From DYRG01 sp041161065 (GTDB lineage: Bacteria; Pseudomonadota; Gammaproteobacteria; Beggiatoales; Beggiatoaceae): a stretch of 64,000 bases of DNA. Position 1 is the first letter of the stretch, and every line of letters begins with the position of its first letter. Made by a program: the position numbers and the translations under genes. Below the pieces are notes generated by a model. It saw nothing but the letters and a program-made list of their open reading frames with translations. It was not told where the DNA came from and made no database searches. The stretch is taken from positions 1 to 64,000 of the forward strand of contig JBEAVE010000030.1 in the NCBI GenBank assembly GCA_041161065.1, given 5' to 3'. This document shows positions 1-8,649 of this stretch, in pieces.

Positions 1-56
1 CCCGTTCTCTCTATAAAAACTATTACTTTTTTCCTCAAATCTATACTGTAACTCAT
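1..56 (-). CDS. IS630-family transposase, N-terminal fragment (cut by window edge)
   Basis: The minus strand from the ATG at 56 encodes MSYSIDLRKKVIVFIERTG before running off the window. This is the characteristic first helix of IS630-family transposases, where MSYS-x-D-x-RKKV leads into a helix-turn-helix domain. Only 18 complete codons are visible, so neither the catalytic DDE residues nor intactness can be checked. It reads in the same direction as the amt gene it interrupts. The family call rests on this N-terminal signature and on the location next to a broken gene. Confidence 0.65.
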   Translation of the reverse strand, partial: MSYSIDLRKKVIVFIERT

Positions 57-120
57 CTCTTCTTCCTTCTTCACTTATAAAACTATAGCAAATTCTATCT
101 TTATAGGAATCTTACTATAT
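1..120 (-). mobile_element. IS630-family insertion sequence, 5' end only
   Basis: The amt reading frame stops matching its family at about position 121. From there to the window edge the minus strand carries a short leader and then the start of an IS630-type transposase. The junction lies at a TATA run, which fits the TA target preference known for IS630/mariner elements. The outer end reads TATAGTAAGATTCCTATAAA, and a very similar sequence occurs alone at 5709. The other end of the element lies outside the window, so its length and completeness cannot be judged. Confidence 0.7.
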
Positions 121-1019
121 AACCCGACGCGCCCGTCACTGTGCCTAACTAAACCCGCAACCATGCCTGTAACGATACCTAACACGCTTGGTTTGCCGTA
201 TTTTATCCATTCGAGACTCATCCACACTAAAGCTGCGGTTGCTGCTGAAATGTGGGTGACTAAAATCGCCATTCCCGCGTCACCGTTTGCCGCGAGAGCA
301 CTGCCGCCGTTAAATCCATACCAACCGACCCATAACATCCCAGCTCCAGTAACGGTCATTGTCATATTGTGGGGCATTAAAGCGGTTTCGGGAAAGCCGC
401 GCCGTCTGCCCATCACTAAAGCTGCCACTAAAGCCGCCACGCCAGCAGTAATGTGAACGACCGTGCCGCCTGCAAAATCGAGTAAGCCCATGTTTTGTAA
501 CCATCCACCGCCCCACACCCAATGGGTAATTGGCGTATAGACTAAAACCACCCACAACGCACTAAAAATAAGCATTGCGGAAAATTTCATGCGCTCGGCA
601 AAACCACCGACAATTAACGCGGGCGTAATGATGGCAAAAGTGAGTTGAAACATCGCAAACGCCGTTTCGGGTATCCCGTTGTTTAAGCTGGATTTATTAA
701 CACCATTGAAAAAGATTTTGTTCAAACTTCCAATAAAAGAATTGCCTTCACTAAACGCTAAAGAATACAAACCAACCAACCACAACACAGAAACAATCGC
801 GGTAATTGCCGAGCATTGCATGAGAACTGAAAGAACGTTTTTGGATCGGACTAAGCCCCCGTAAAATAAGGATAATCCGGGTAAGGTCATGAATAAGACT
901 AGCGCGGTTGAGGTTAAAACCCACGCGGTGTTAGCGGAATTGAGAGGTTCGTCAGCAGCAAAAGCGAGGCTTGGCAACCAACACAATGCGCTAAAAAAGT
1001 GCAGCCATTTGAATTTCAT
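121..1019 (-). pseudogene. Ammonium transporter Amt, frameshifted and truncated by an IS
   Basis: This encodes the N-terminal two thirds of an AmtB-type ammonium channel: a signal peptide (residues 1-21), then membrane helices with family motifs such as LFYGGLVRSKN, TPITHWVWGGGW, and the FDFAGGxVVH-like segment LLDFAGGTVVHITAG. Two lesions are visible. A 4-bp tandem duplication (CTAA CTAA on the plus strand, 145-152) shifts the frame just after MVAGL. Removing one copy restores GLGTVTGASGY, the expected Amt sequence. Beyond that point, at about 121, the gene runs into IS630 DNA, so the last membrane helices are missing. A good ribosome site (AAGGAA) precedes the ATG. No glnK lies next to it. 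The product is probably non-functional. Confidence 0.85.
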
Positions 1020-1049
1020 AAAGCATTTCCTTGAGTTTTTGAGAATAAA

Positions 1050-1064
1050 TGCACCGTAAAAGCC
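1050..1064 (-). promoter_or_regulatory. Candidate sigma54 promoter of amt
   Basis: On the minus strand GGC-TTTTACGG-TGCA has the GG-N10-GC spacing of -24/-12 (RpoN) promoters and matches the consensus around both elements. It lies about 31 bp upstream of the amt ATG, leaving room for a roughly 20-nt leader with the AAGGAA ribosome site. Amt genes are commonly NtrC/sigma54 controlled. No clear NtrC site was recognised further upstream, so this is a moderate call. Confidence 0.4.
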
Positions 1065-1208
1065 GTTTTTTTGGCAATAACTGATCCAGTTTAGGTTTGC
1101 TTAAAAATCAACAAGATAACAAGGCGTTGCGTTCAAAAATGCGTTATTTTAGGGCGTTCGCATTTAATCTGCACTATTTTAGAGAAAGGAGACACAAAGA
1201 GAAGAAAA

Positions 1209-1763
1209 TCAATTAAAACAACGGGGTTGAAAGTTCTTTGGCGTTTGTAAATTGAATTGGGTATCTTGAATTAACGCTAAATACAAACCTGCTTCTAATA
1301 CTTTTTGTTTCATTTCTTTACTAATATCAATCGCGGCAACAATACCATACAATTTCTTATCTTTAAATTCAGTGAAAAATTTAGGAAAATCCTCCATTGT
1401 TTTTAATACTTGTTGTAATTCTCTATTTTGTAAATGACTTTTTATTTCAACGATATACACTTCATTTTTATCACCATTTGCATACGCCAAAACATCAAGT
1501 TCTAATTCTTGATTATCTTTTTGTTTTTTTACACGCGGTGCAATCGTATCCATACCAAAATGTTTGCGTAAAATCCTTTCCATTGCGGGAAATGCCAATC
1601 CTTCGGTAAAACTACCAAATTTATTACCCAACCCACCAATTTGTTTGCCCAATTCTTTAATTTGCTTAGTTAATTGACGATCGGTTTCTTTCAATTGGCG
1701 ATCCGTTTCTTTTTGAGAAACCGCAAGGCTGGCGACTAAGTCTTTTAATTCTTGATCGGTCAT
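1209..1763 (-). CDS. DUF3782-like coiled-coil protein with PD-(D/E)XK nuclease-type fold
   Basis: A 184-residue protein of unknown function. Residues 15-45 form a polar coiled coil with repeated KETDRQL units. The C-terminal half contains ELELDVLAY followed about 15 residues later by EVYIVEIKSHL, the D...ExK pattern of the PD-(D/E)XK nuclease superfamily. Such coiled-coil plus nuclease-fold proteins (DUF3782 and relatives) are abundant in cyanobacteria and filamentous sulfur bacteria; their role is not established. The start overlaps the uppS stop by 4 bp, so the two are translationally coupled. In most gammaproteobacteria cdsA occupies this place. A second member of the type lies at 14897-15565. 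Confidence 0.75.
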   Translation of the reverse strand: MTDQELKDLVASLAVSQKETDRQLKETDRQLTKQIKELGKQIGGLGNKFGSFTEGLAFPAMERILRKHFGMDTIAPRVKKQKDNQELELDVLAYANGDKNEVYIVEIKSHLQNRELQQVLKTMEDFPKFFTEFKDKKLYGIVAAIDISKEMKQKVLEAGLYLALIQDTQFNLQTPKNFQPRCFN

Positions 1764-2509
1764 TTGTTTTTCTCGCTTTTTTCAACTTGTTCACCGGTTT
1801 GTCCGAAACGGCGTTGGCGAGAGGAAAAAGAGAGCAAAGCCTGTTTGAAAGCGTCGCGTTTGAAATCGGGCCACAACGTGTCGGTGAAATAAAATTCGGT
1901 GTACGCTAATTGCCATAATAAAAAGTTACTAATCCGTTGTTCTCCCCCAGTTCTAATAAACAAATCGGGTTCTGGAACATTGGCTAGACTGGTCATTTGA
2001 TTTAAATGCTCAGCGGTAATATCTTGCGGATTTAGAAGACCTTTTTGAACTTGGGTAGCGAGTTGTTGAGTGGCTTGTACAATATCCCATCGCCCGCCGT
2101 AATTTGCCGCGATAATTAATTGCAAACCGGTATTATTTTGCGTTAAGGTTTCGGAGCGGGTGATGTAATCTTGGAGTTTTGAGGAAAATGCGCGGCGATC
2201 ACCAATAATTTTTAATCGGACATTTCGGCGATGAAGTTTCTCGGCTTCTTGATCTAACACTTTAATGAACAGTTCCATTAATAAACTGACTTCTTGTTCG
2301 GGTCTGCGCCAGTTTTCGCTGCTAAACGCAAATAAGGTCAAAACCTCGATGCCCAAATCGGTGCACAATTGAACGGCTTGGCGCACGCTTTCGACCCCCG
2401 CTGGATGCCCTGCGTAACGGGGGAGAAAACGTTTTTTTGCCCAACGACCGTTTCCGTCCATGATGATGGCGACGTGGCGCGGCAAATTCGCAAATTCCTC
2501 AGTGGACAT
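1760..2509 (-). CDS. uppS: Undecaprenyl diphosphate synthase (cis-prenyltransferase)
   Basis: This 249-residue enzyme condenses FPP with eight isopentenyl diphosphates to make undecaprenyl diphosphate, the lipid carrier for cell-wall synthesis. Visible signatures are HVAIIMDGNGRWAKKR (catalytic Asp, diphosphate binding) near the N-terminus, LFAFSSENWRRP, and the C-terminal RTGGEQRISNFLLWQLAYTE segment. The length is normal for the family. The gene follows frr directly in the conserved rpsB-tsf-pyrH-frr-uppS order, which supports the call. The usual downstream partners cdsA and dxr are absent here. Confidence 0.97.
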   Translation of the reverse strand: MSTEEFANLPRHVAIIMDGNGRWAKKRFLPRYAGHPAGVESVRQAVQLCTDLGIEVLTLFAFSSENWRRPEQEVSLLMELFIKVLDQEAEKLHRRNVRLKIIGDRRAFSSKLQDYITRSETLTQNNTGLQLIIAANYGGRWDIVQATQQLATQVQKGLLNPQDITAEHLNQMTSLANVPEPDLFIRTGGEQRISNFLLWQLAYTEFYFTDTLWPDFKRDAFKQALLSFSSRQRRFGQTGEQVEKSEKNK

Positions 2510-3070
2510 TTAGACTTCCATTAATTCTGCTTCTTTATCGTGCACTAATTTGTCCACCAACCCGATATATTTGTCGGTCAATTTTTGGATAAAATCTTCG
2601 GCTTTTCTGTCGTCGTCTTCGCTAAGTTGTTTATCTTTGACCATTTTTTTGAAATGTTGATTGGCATCGCGGCGGACGTTTCTGATGGCGGTTTTGCCGA
2701 GTTCGGCTTCTTTGTGGATAACTTTGATGAGTTCTTTGCGGCGTTGTTCGGTCATTGGCGGTAAAGGCACGCGAATATTCATGCCTTGGGTGGCGGGGTT
2801 TAAGCCCAAATCGGATTCTCTGATCGCTTTTTCAACCGGAGAAACCATGCTTTTCTCCCAAGGAATGACCATTAGCGTTCGAGAATCCTGAACGGTGACA
2901 TTTGCGACTTGGGTTAAGGGAGTGTCTGTGCCGTAATAATTGACTTTGATGTGATCTAAGAGGCTGCTGTGCGCGCGCCCCGTGCGGATTTTGTGAAAAT
3001 CGTGTTTTAAAGTTTCTAAACTTTTCTTCATCCGTTCTTCGGCATCTTTTTGCGTAGATTCAACGGTCAT
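2510..3070 (-). CDS. frr: Ribosome recycling factor
   Basis: A 186-residue protein that, with EF-G, splits the post-termination ribosome. The whole length matches the RRF family: N-terminal helix with MKKSLETLKHDFHKIRTGRAH, the domain II stretch LMVIPWEKSMVSPVEKAIRESDLGLNP, and the C-terminal RRDANQHFKKMVKDKQLSEDD helix. The gene sits between pyrH and uppS as in most gammaproteobacteria, and its stop abuts the uppS start, suggesting one transcript. Confidence 0.98.
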   Translation of the reverse strand: MTVESTQKDAEERMKKSLETLKHDFHKIRTGRAHSSLLDHIKVNYYGTDTPLTQVANVTVQDSRTLMVIPWEKSMVSPVEKAIRESDLGLNPATQGMNIRVPLPPMTEQRRKELIKVIHKEAELGKTAIRNVRRDANQHFKKMVKDKQLSEDDDRKAEDFIQKLTDKYIGLVDKLVHDKEAELMEV

Positions 3071-3145
3071 GATAAAAAAATCCTCTTTTATAAACAGATA
3101 GAAATCAAGGCGAACAGAAAACTGCGCGCCCTGAAATAGAAAGGG

Positions 3146-3862
3146 TTACTCTTGAACCAGCGTGCCTTCTGCCGCGCCGCTGACCGCCCGCAACAACGCA
3201 TGAGGTTTGGTCATGTCTAAAACACGCAACGGCAAACGATGATCTCGACATAATACCACTGCGGTGGTGTCCATCACAGCTAAACGGCGGTCGATGACTT
3301 CGGCATAGCTAAGACGATCATAACGTTGGGCGTTGGGATTTTTGAGGGGATCGTCGCTGTAAACGCCGTCGACTTTGGTGGCTTTGATCAGCAAATCGCA
3401 GCTCAATTCGATGGCGCGCAAGGCGGCGGCGGTGTCGGTGGTGAAAAACGGATTGCCCGTTCCAGCGGCACAAATCACCGCGCGACCTTTGTCGAGATGA
3501 CGCACCGCTTTCCACCACACATATTTTTCGCAGATTTCAGGCATTTCAATCGACGAAAAAACCCGTGTTGCTAACCCCATGTTTTGCAAAGTATCTTTCA
3601 TCGCCAACGCATTCATGACGGTGGCAAGCATTCCGATTTGGTCGGCGGTGACTTTGTGAACGCCGCTATTTTTGAGTGATGCGCCGCGAAAAATATTGCC
3701 GCCGCCGATCACCAACGCGGGCTGAACCCCGAGCGCGGCGAGTTCTGCGATAGCTTGCGCGGTCGATTGGAGCACTTGCGGGTCGAGACCAAAATCGCCC
3801 TCACCCATCAGTGCTTCCCCACTTAATTTAAGCAATACACGTTGATAGGCGAGAGCTGTCAT
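3146..3862 (-). CDS. pyrH: UMP kinase
   Basis: A 238-residue amino-acid-kinase-fold enzyme that phosphorylates UMP to UDP in pyrimidine synthesis. It shows LKLSGEALMG (phosphate-binding N-terminus), VIGGGNIFRG, and FFTTDTAAALRAIE with KATKVDGVYSDDP, all typical of bacterial PyrH. The sequence is full length. It starts 2 bp downstream of the tsf stop and is followed by frr after about 75 bp, within the ribosomal cluster. Confidence 0.98.
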   Translation of the reverse strand: MTALAYQRVLLKLSGEALMGEGDFGLDPQVLQSTAQAIAELAALGVQPALVIGGGNIFRGASLKNSGVHKVTADQIGMLATVMNALAMKDTLQNMGLATRVFSSIEMPEICEKYVWWKAVRHLDKGRAVICAAGTGNPFFTTDTAAALRAIELSCDLLIKATKVDGVYSDDPLKNPNAQRYDRLSYAEVIDRRLAVMDTTAVVLCRDHRLPLRVLDMTKPHALLRAVSGAAEGTLVQE

Positions 3863-3864
3863 AA

Positions 3865-4740
3865 TTATTTTGCTGCCGCATTGACTTGTTGCATGACTTC
3901 TTCGGCGAAATTATCGACTTTTTTCTCGATGCCCTCGCCCACTTCGAACCGATCAAAACTCAACACGGTGGCGTTGTGGTTTTTGAGGAGTTTTTCGACC
4001 AACATTTCAGGGTCTTTGACGAACGGCTGCCCGACTAACGTGATGTCTTTCAAAAACTTAGCGATTTGCCCGTCGACCATTTTTTCCACAATATTGGCGG
4101 GTTTGCCGCTTTCTTGGGCTTTAGCAGTGTAAATGGCGCGTTCGCTGGCGATTAAATTGGGATCGACTTGCTCGGCAGAAATGCAGGCTGGACGGCTCGC
4201 CGCAACGTGCATTGCGATGTCTTTTGCCAATTCAGCGTCGCCCCCGTTCATCGTGACAATTACGCCGATTTTGATGCCGTGCAAATACACGCCCAACGTG
4301 TCGCCTTCTGCCAAACACACGCGGCGCACGTTTAAGTTTTCACCAATTTTTGCGATCATGTCTTTGCGGATTTCTTCGACGGTTTTGCCGTTCAAAGGCG
4401 CGGCTAATAAATCCTCTAACGTTTTGGTTTTATTAGCAAAAGCGGTATCCACGACGGCTTGGCAGAAACCTCTAAAATCATCACCTTTGGCGACGAAATC
4501 GGTTTCGCTGTTGATTTCAACCATCACGGCGATATTTCCGTCTTGTTTGACGGCGATCATGCCTTCAGCGGCAATTCGTCCGGCTTTTTTGGCGGCTTTG
4601 GCAACGCCGGATTTGCGCATCGCATCGATGGCGGCTTCGATATCGCCCCCGCTTTCCACAAGGGCTTTTTTGCAATCCATCATACCCGCGCCGGTGCGTT
4701 CGCGGAGTTCTTTCACTAAAGCAGCGGTAATTTCACTCAT
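3865..4740 (-). CDS. tsf: Elongation factor Ts
   Basis: A 291-residue guanine-nucleotide exchange factor for EF-Tu. The N-terminal UBA-like domain carries the signature VKELRERTGAGMMDCKKAL, and the core domain contains the EF-Tu contact region around NSETDFVAKGDDFRGF. The family-typical C-terminal segment FDRFEVGEGIEKK is present. The gene lies 2 bp downstream of rpsB and is transcribed with it, as is usual. Confidence 0.98.
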   Translation of the reverse strand: MSEITAALVKELRERTGAGMMDCKKALVESGGDIEAAIDAMRKSGVAKAAKKAGRIAAEGMIAVKQDGNIAVMVEINSETDFVAKGDDFRGFCQAVVDTAFANKTKTLEDLLAAPLNGKTVEEIRKDMIAKIGENLNVRRVCLAEGDTLGVYLHGIKIGVIVTMNGGDAELAKDIAMHVAASRPACISAEQVDPNLIASERAIYTAKAQESGKPANIVEKMVDGQIAKFLKDITLVGQPFVKDPEMLVEKLLKNHNATVLSFDRFEVGEGIEKKVDNFAEEVMQQVNAAAK

Positions 4741-4742
4741 AA

Positions 4743-5498
4743 TTATTTCTGACCTTCGGTTGATTGGGCTTCCATCGCTTGGACAAAATCTTCACTACTT
4801 GCGCTCACTTGCGCGTTAGATTGGATACCTTCCAAAATCGCATCAGCAATGCCGTTCAAATACAATTGAATCGCGCGAATAGCGTCGTCGTTGCCCGGTA
4901 TCACGTAATCGATGTTTAAGGGGCTATTATTGGTATCGACAATGCCGAGCACGGGAATGCCAAGTTTGCGGGCTTCGCTGACGGCGATATTTTCGTGACC
5001 GACATCGATCACGAATAAGGCGTCGGGCAATCCATTCATATGTTTAATGCCGCCCAAACTGGCTTCTAATTTTGCGCTTTCGCGGGTCAAATCGAGGGCT
5101 TCTTTTTTGGTTAATTTTGCGAATGTGCCGTCGACTGCCATCATTTCCAAATCTTTCATGCGTTTAACGGAAGATTTGAGGGTTTTGAAGTTGGTGAGCA
5201 TACCGCCCAACCATCGACGATTGACATACGGCATTCCGCATTTTTCGGCGGCTTCTTTGATGGCTTCTTGGGCGGCGCGTTTCGTACCCACAAACAGGAC
5301 TTTGCCGCGTTTTGAGGCGAGTTTGCCCAGAAAATTCGCCGCGTCTTGATATAACGGCAACGTATGTTCTAAATTGATAATGTGGATTTTGTTGCGTTCA
5401 CCAAAAATGTACGGTGCCATTTGGGGATTCCAATAACGGGTTTGATGTCCGAAATGCACGCCCGCTTCTAACATTTGACGCATGGTCACGTTTGCCAT
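4743..5498 (-). CDS. rpsB: 30S ribosomal protein S2
   Basis: A 251-residue ribosomal protein of the small subunit. The N-terminus MANVTMRQMLEAGVHFGHQTRYWNP and the internal segments VLFVGTKRAAQEAI and RRWLGGMLTNFKT are hallmark S2 sequences; the C-terminus is acidic/polar as usual. It is the first gene of the rpsB-tsf-pyrH-frr-uppS block and has a ribosome site (GGAG) just upstream of its ATG. A possible autoregulatory leader lies at 5529-5586. Confidence 0.98.
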   Translation of the reverse strand: MANVTMRQMLEAGVHFGHQTRYWNPQMAPYIFGERNKIHIINLEHTLPLYQDAANFLGKLASKRGKVLFVGTKRAAQEAIKEAAEKCGMPYVNRRWLGGMLTNFKTLKSSVKRMKDLEMMAVDGTFAKLTKKEALDLTRESAKLEASLGGIKHMNGLPDALFVIDVGHENIAVSEARKLGIPVLGIVDTNNSPLNIDYVIPGNDDAIRAIQLYLNGIADAILEGIQSNAQVSASSEDFVQAMEAQSTEGQK

Positions 5499-5528
5499 AA
5501 ATACTCCAAAAATAAAGGGTTAAGCCTC

Positions 5529-5586
5529 CAATCGCGTCATTTTGCACTCACTTTGCGAGCACCCACAAAACAATTTACCGCGATTG
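5529..5586 (-). promoter_or_regulatory. Possible structured rpsB leader
   Basis: The 5' untranslated region of rpsB contains an 8-bp inverted repeat, CAATCGCG and CGCGATTG, enclosing about 42 nt with further short complementarities. In gammaproteobacteria S2 is known to repress its own mRNA through a structured leader. The fold and location fit that idea, but no specific consensus was verified. Confidence 0.35.
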
Positions 5587-5593
5587 TGTGAAA

Positions 5594-5625
5594 TAAAAAA
5601 AGCCCGCCATTAATCTCTGGCAGGC
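5594..5625 (-). terminator. Rho-independent terminator downstream of metZ
   Basis: On the minus strand GCCTGCC, a 10-nt loop and GGCGGGC (one G-U pair) form a 7-bp GC-rich stem followed by a run of seven T. It lies between metZ and rpsB and would end metZ transcription before the ribosomal cluster. Confidence 0.8.
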
Positions 5626-5708
5626 GTGCGCTTTATACCACAATCTGCCCCAAATCACAATCTTTGCCATCGTCAGAAAGAAAATATCATGAGAATCAAA
5701 GATAAATA

Positions 5709-5731
5709 TATAGTGTAATACCTATAAAGAG
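5709..5731 (+). repeat. Solitary sequence resembling the IS630 end at 117
   Basis: TATAGTGTAATACCTATAAA shares about 18 of its first 22 positions with the outer end of the IS630 element that interrupts amt. No matching inverted partner is seen nearby. It may be a scar of an excised or decayed element, or chance in AT-rich DNA. Confidence 0.35.
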
Positions 5732-5764
5732 ATGAAGACATTTTTGATCACGACCCAATCACTT

Positions 5765-6940
5765 TTAACGCAAACCTCTGAGCAAATCTGCTTTCAAATC
5801 GTCGAGGTTTTCTAATCCCACAGAAACCCTTAACAAACCATCACCAATCCCTGCGGCGGCGCGTTGTTCGGGAGTCATGCGTCCGTGCGTGGTGGTCGCG
5901 GGGTGGGTGATGGTCGATTTGGTGTCGCCTAAATTCGCAGTGATTGAAATAAGTTGAGTATTATCAACGATTTGCCACGCTTTATCTTTGCCACCTTTTA
6001 CGTCGAACGCGACAATTCCACCAAAACCTTTTTGCTGACGTTTGGCTAATTCATGATGAGGATGAGAAACCAATCCAGGATAATAAACGCGCTCAATTTC
6101 TTCAAGCGATTCAAGCCATTGCGCTAATTGTAACGCGCTTTCGCTGTGCGCTTTCATGCGAATGTTGAGGGTTTCTAAACCTTTCAAAAACACCCACGCA
6201 TTGAATGGACTCAATGAAACTCCGCCCGTTCGAATAATTGCAAAAATATCGTTTAATAACAAAGAGTTGCCAATAATTGCGCCGCCCAAACATCGACCTT
6301 GCCCGTCGAGATATTTAGTCGCGGAATGAATCACCAAATCTGCGCCGAGTTCTAAGGGTTTTTGTAAAACGGGCGTGCAAAAACAATTATCGACCGCTAA
6401 TAACGCATTGTTTTGATGAGCAATTTCAGATAACGCTTGAATATCAACGAGTTCCGTTAAGGGATTCGACGGCGTTTCGACAAATAACAGCTTAGTATTT
6501 GATTGAATGGCGTTTTTCCAAGCGTCCAAATCGGCGAGCGGCACAAACGTCGTCGACACCCCGAATTTGCCAATAATTGAATTAAAAAGCACCACCGACG
6601 TACCGAAAATGCTTTGTGACGCGACGATATGATCGCCCGATTTTAACAAGCCTAAACAAGTAGTTAGGATTGCGCCCATCCCTGAAGCGGTGGCGACGCA
6701 ACGTTCTCCGCCTTCCAATGCTGCCAAACGTTCTTCAAAAGTGCGGACGGTGGGATTTGTAAAGCGCGAATAAATATTGCCGGCTTCGGTATTTCCAAAA
6801 CGTGCGGCGGCTTGGGCGGCGTTTTTGAACACATAACTTGATGTTAAAAACATTGCCTCGCTGTGTTCGCCTTCCTCGGTACGGACTTGCCCTGCGCGCA
6901 CTGCCAACGTTTCAAATGCAAAATCGTTTTCTTGATCCAT
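5765..6940 (-). CDS. metZ: O-succinylhomoserine sulfhydrylase
   Basis: A 391-residue PLP enzyme of the Cys/Met metabolism family, expected to convert O-succinylhomoserine plus sulfide directly to homocysteine in methionine synthesis. The PLP lysine lies in HSATKYLDGQGRCLGG, a sequence particularly typical of MetZ rather than MetB/MetC. SGMGAI, ETPSNPL and AVDNCFCTPVLQKP are further family motifs. The sequence is full length. Downstream is its own terminator at 5594-5625. Direct sulfhydrylation would suit a sulfide-using organism, though that is inference. Confidence 0.92.
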   Translation of the reverse strand: MDQENDFAFETLAVRAGQVRTEEGEHSEAMFLTSSYVFKNAAQAAARFGNTEAGNIYSRFTNPTVRTFEERLAALEGGERCVATASGMGAILTTCLGLLKSGDHIVASQSIFGTSVVLFNSIIGKFGVSTTFVPLADLDAWKNAIQSNTKLLFVETPSNPLTELVDIQALSEIAHQNNALLAVDNCFCTPVLQKPLELGADLVIHSATKYLDGQGRCLGGAIIGNSLLLNDIFAIIRTGGVSLSPFNAWVFLKGLETLNIRMKAHSESALQLAQWLESLEEIERVYYPGLVSHPHHELAKRQQKGFGGIVAFDVKGGKDKAWQIVDNTQLISITANLGDTKSTITHPATTTHGRMTPEQRAAAGIGDGLLRVSVGLENLDDLKADLLRGLR

Positions 6941-7081
6941 TTTCTCACCCCTGTTTTATGTTCCAATCATTATATAAAACGTGAAGCCATTACGCATCGC
7001 CATATTCGACAAGTTACCTCAATAAAAAATAGGTGGCGGTACAAAGTGGAAGATAATTTAATAAAACCACTCTTCTTTTAT

Positions 7082-8278
7082 CTAATCACGACGTAATTTA
7101 TCAGAAACCGCAATTGGCGATGGGTAGTTCATTACAATGAAATACGAAGAAAACATAAAAGTCATTAACGTTGCAACTTGAATTAAATACGACGCATTTG
7201 GACTAATGACTTTCATATCCTGTGCTAAAACCGCAATTAAAAGAGAAAACTCACTAATTTGTCCTAAACGCCAACCCATTTCTAAGGTATGTTTATTTTC
7301 TTCTCCTGATTGACGAAAGAGAAAGCTAAATGTTGGAGCTTTAATAACCAACATTAACGCCGCTAAAATAATTGCTGGTATCATTACATCGGGTAATACT
7401 TTTAAGTTCAAACCTGCGCCCAATGAAAAGAAAAACATTACCAAAAAGAAATCTCGTAATGGTTTCAAACTCTCTGCGATAAATAAAGCAATCGGACTGG
7501 TTGCTAACACAATTCCCGCGAGAAACGCCCCGATTTCGTGCGACAATTTGAAATGTTCTGCGAGTTCTGCCATGCCCAAACACCAACCGATCGCGGTTAA
7601 AAAGATATATTCCTGAATTTTGCTAAACTGCATAATCATATTCAATAACACATAACGCCCAAAAGCCCACGCAAATGCGCCTAATAAAGGTAACGAAAGC
7701 ATCGATAATGCAATATCCATTAAAGGAAATCCGCCGCCTTGATTGAGCCCTTTTAGAATGAGCAACATCAAAATTGCAATCAAATCTTGAAAGAGCAAAA
7801 TACTAATGATAATGCCGCCCGTTCTTTTGTGATGTAAAACCGTAGTGGGTAATAATTTCAATCCCAAAATTGTGCTCGAAAAAATCATCGATACACCAAT
7901 CACAATGCTCTCTTTTGTATCATAACCAAACGCAAAACTAACGGTTGCGCCAATTAGCCCAAAAATTAAAGAACTTGCAATGGTTACAAAGGTTGTTTTG
8001 CCGAGCGTTTTCAATAGGCTTTCGGGTTTCAAGTTCAAACCCAATAGAAATAATAAAAACACGATTCCAATATGTGCAATGTCTTTAATGCGCGGCGCGT
8101 CTTGTTCGGTGACTAATTGTAATCCCCACGGACCTAATGCAATGCCCAACACGATATAACCAATGAGCATCGCCTGCCGCGCGTACAAAGCTAATGTTGC
8201 GGTAATGGCTGCGCCCGAAAAAATGACAAACATTAAGAAAAAAACCGATGAAGGTAATGCGGTGGTTTCTGTTGGCAT
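7082..8278 (-). CDS. CPA2-family cation/proton antiporter (KefB-like membrane domain)
   Basis: A membrane protein of about 398 residues with 11-12 hydrophobic segments, matching the Na+/H+ exchanger domain of KefB/KefC/YbaL-type transporters. GYIVLGIALGPWGL, DIAHIGIVFLLFLLGL and the FxLSHEIGAFLAGIVLA-type segment are typical. It lacks the C-terminal TrkA-N (RCK) domain of the long Kef proteins, so glutathione gating is not implied. An upstream in-frame ATG at 8302 is possible; the 8278 start has AAGGA about 11 nt before it and removes a polar extension. Transported ion unknown (K+ or Na+). Confidence 0.85.
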   Translation of the reverse strand: MPTETTALPSSVFFLMFVIFSGAAITATLALYARQAMLIGYIVLGIALGPWGLQLVTEQDAPRIKDIAHIGIVFLLFLLGLNLKPESLLKTLGKTTFVTIASSLIFGLIGATVSFAFGYDTKESIVIGVSMIFSSTILGLKLLPTTVLHHKRTGGIIISILLFQDLIAILMLLILKGLNQGGGFPLMDIALSMLSLPLLGAFAWAFGRYVLLNMIMQFSKIQEYIFLTAIGWCLGMAELAEHFKLSHEIGAFLAGIVLATSPIALFIAESLKPLRDFFLVMFFFSLGAGLNLKVLPDVMIPAIILAALMLVIKAPTFSFLFRQSGEENKHTLEMGWRLGQISEFSLLIAVLAQDMKVISPNASYLIQVATLMTFMFSSYFIVMNYPSPIAVSDKLRRD

Positions 8279-8302
8279 TTGAAAGTGTGTCCTTAATCCC
8301 AT

Positions 8303-8582
8303 TGACGAGAAACTATTTTACCCAAAAATGTTGAGCATGAGGTTAGGTAGGCGTGAATTAAATCTTGGATAGCGCGCTAAAAAAGCGGGGTTTTTATGTA
8401 ATTTAACCCAACTTCGAATCAGGAAAGAGATAACAGATTGAATCTCCAGATAAAATTCCAATAGTAATACGAAATAGTGAAATCCTGTTCTAACTTCTTG
8501 AAATATAAAGACCATCATTCACTAAATCCACCACCACTCAACAGAGAACATTGGGGATTTGAAAGGATTGATTTGATGGCGT
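8303..8582. other. Intergenic region without a recognised gene
   Basis: Between the divergently transcribed antiporter gene and prpE lie about 350 bp. A 66-codon open frame on the minus strand (8318-8518) has no recognisable domain and no ribosome site, and I do not call it. Only the prpE promoter region at its right end is interpretable. Confidence 0.5.
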
Positions 8583-8610
8583 GTTACAAACGCTAAGATA
8601 CGGGTATAAT
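8583..8610 (+). promoter_or_regulatory. Candidate sigma70 promoter of prpE
   Basis: A perfect -10 hexamer TATAAT (8605-8610) is preceded at 16-bp spacing by GTTACA (4 of 6 matches to the -35 consensus). The start codon of prpE follows about 40 bp later, with GGAGG as ribosome site. Confidence 0.5.
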
Positions 8611-8649
8611 TTGGTTTTTTAACCCTATTAGCTATTGGAGGATGCAATC

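Noticed and set aside
8318..8518. 66-codon minus-strand frame between the antiporter and prpE genes
   Set aside because: No ribosome site, no recognisable domain; composition like chance AT-rich frames.
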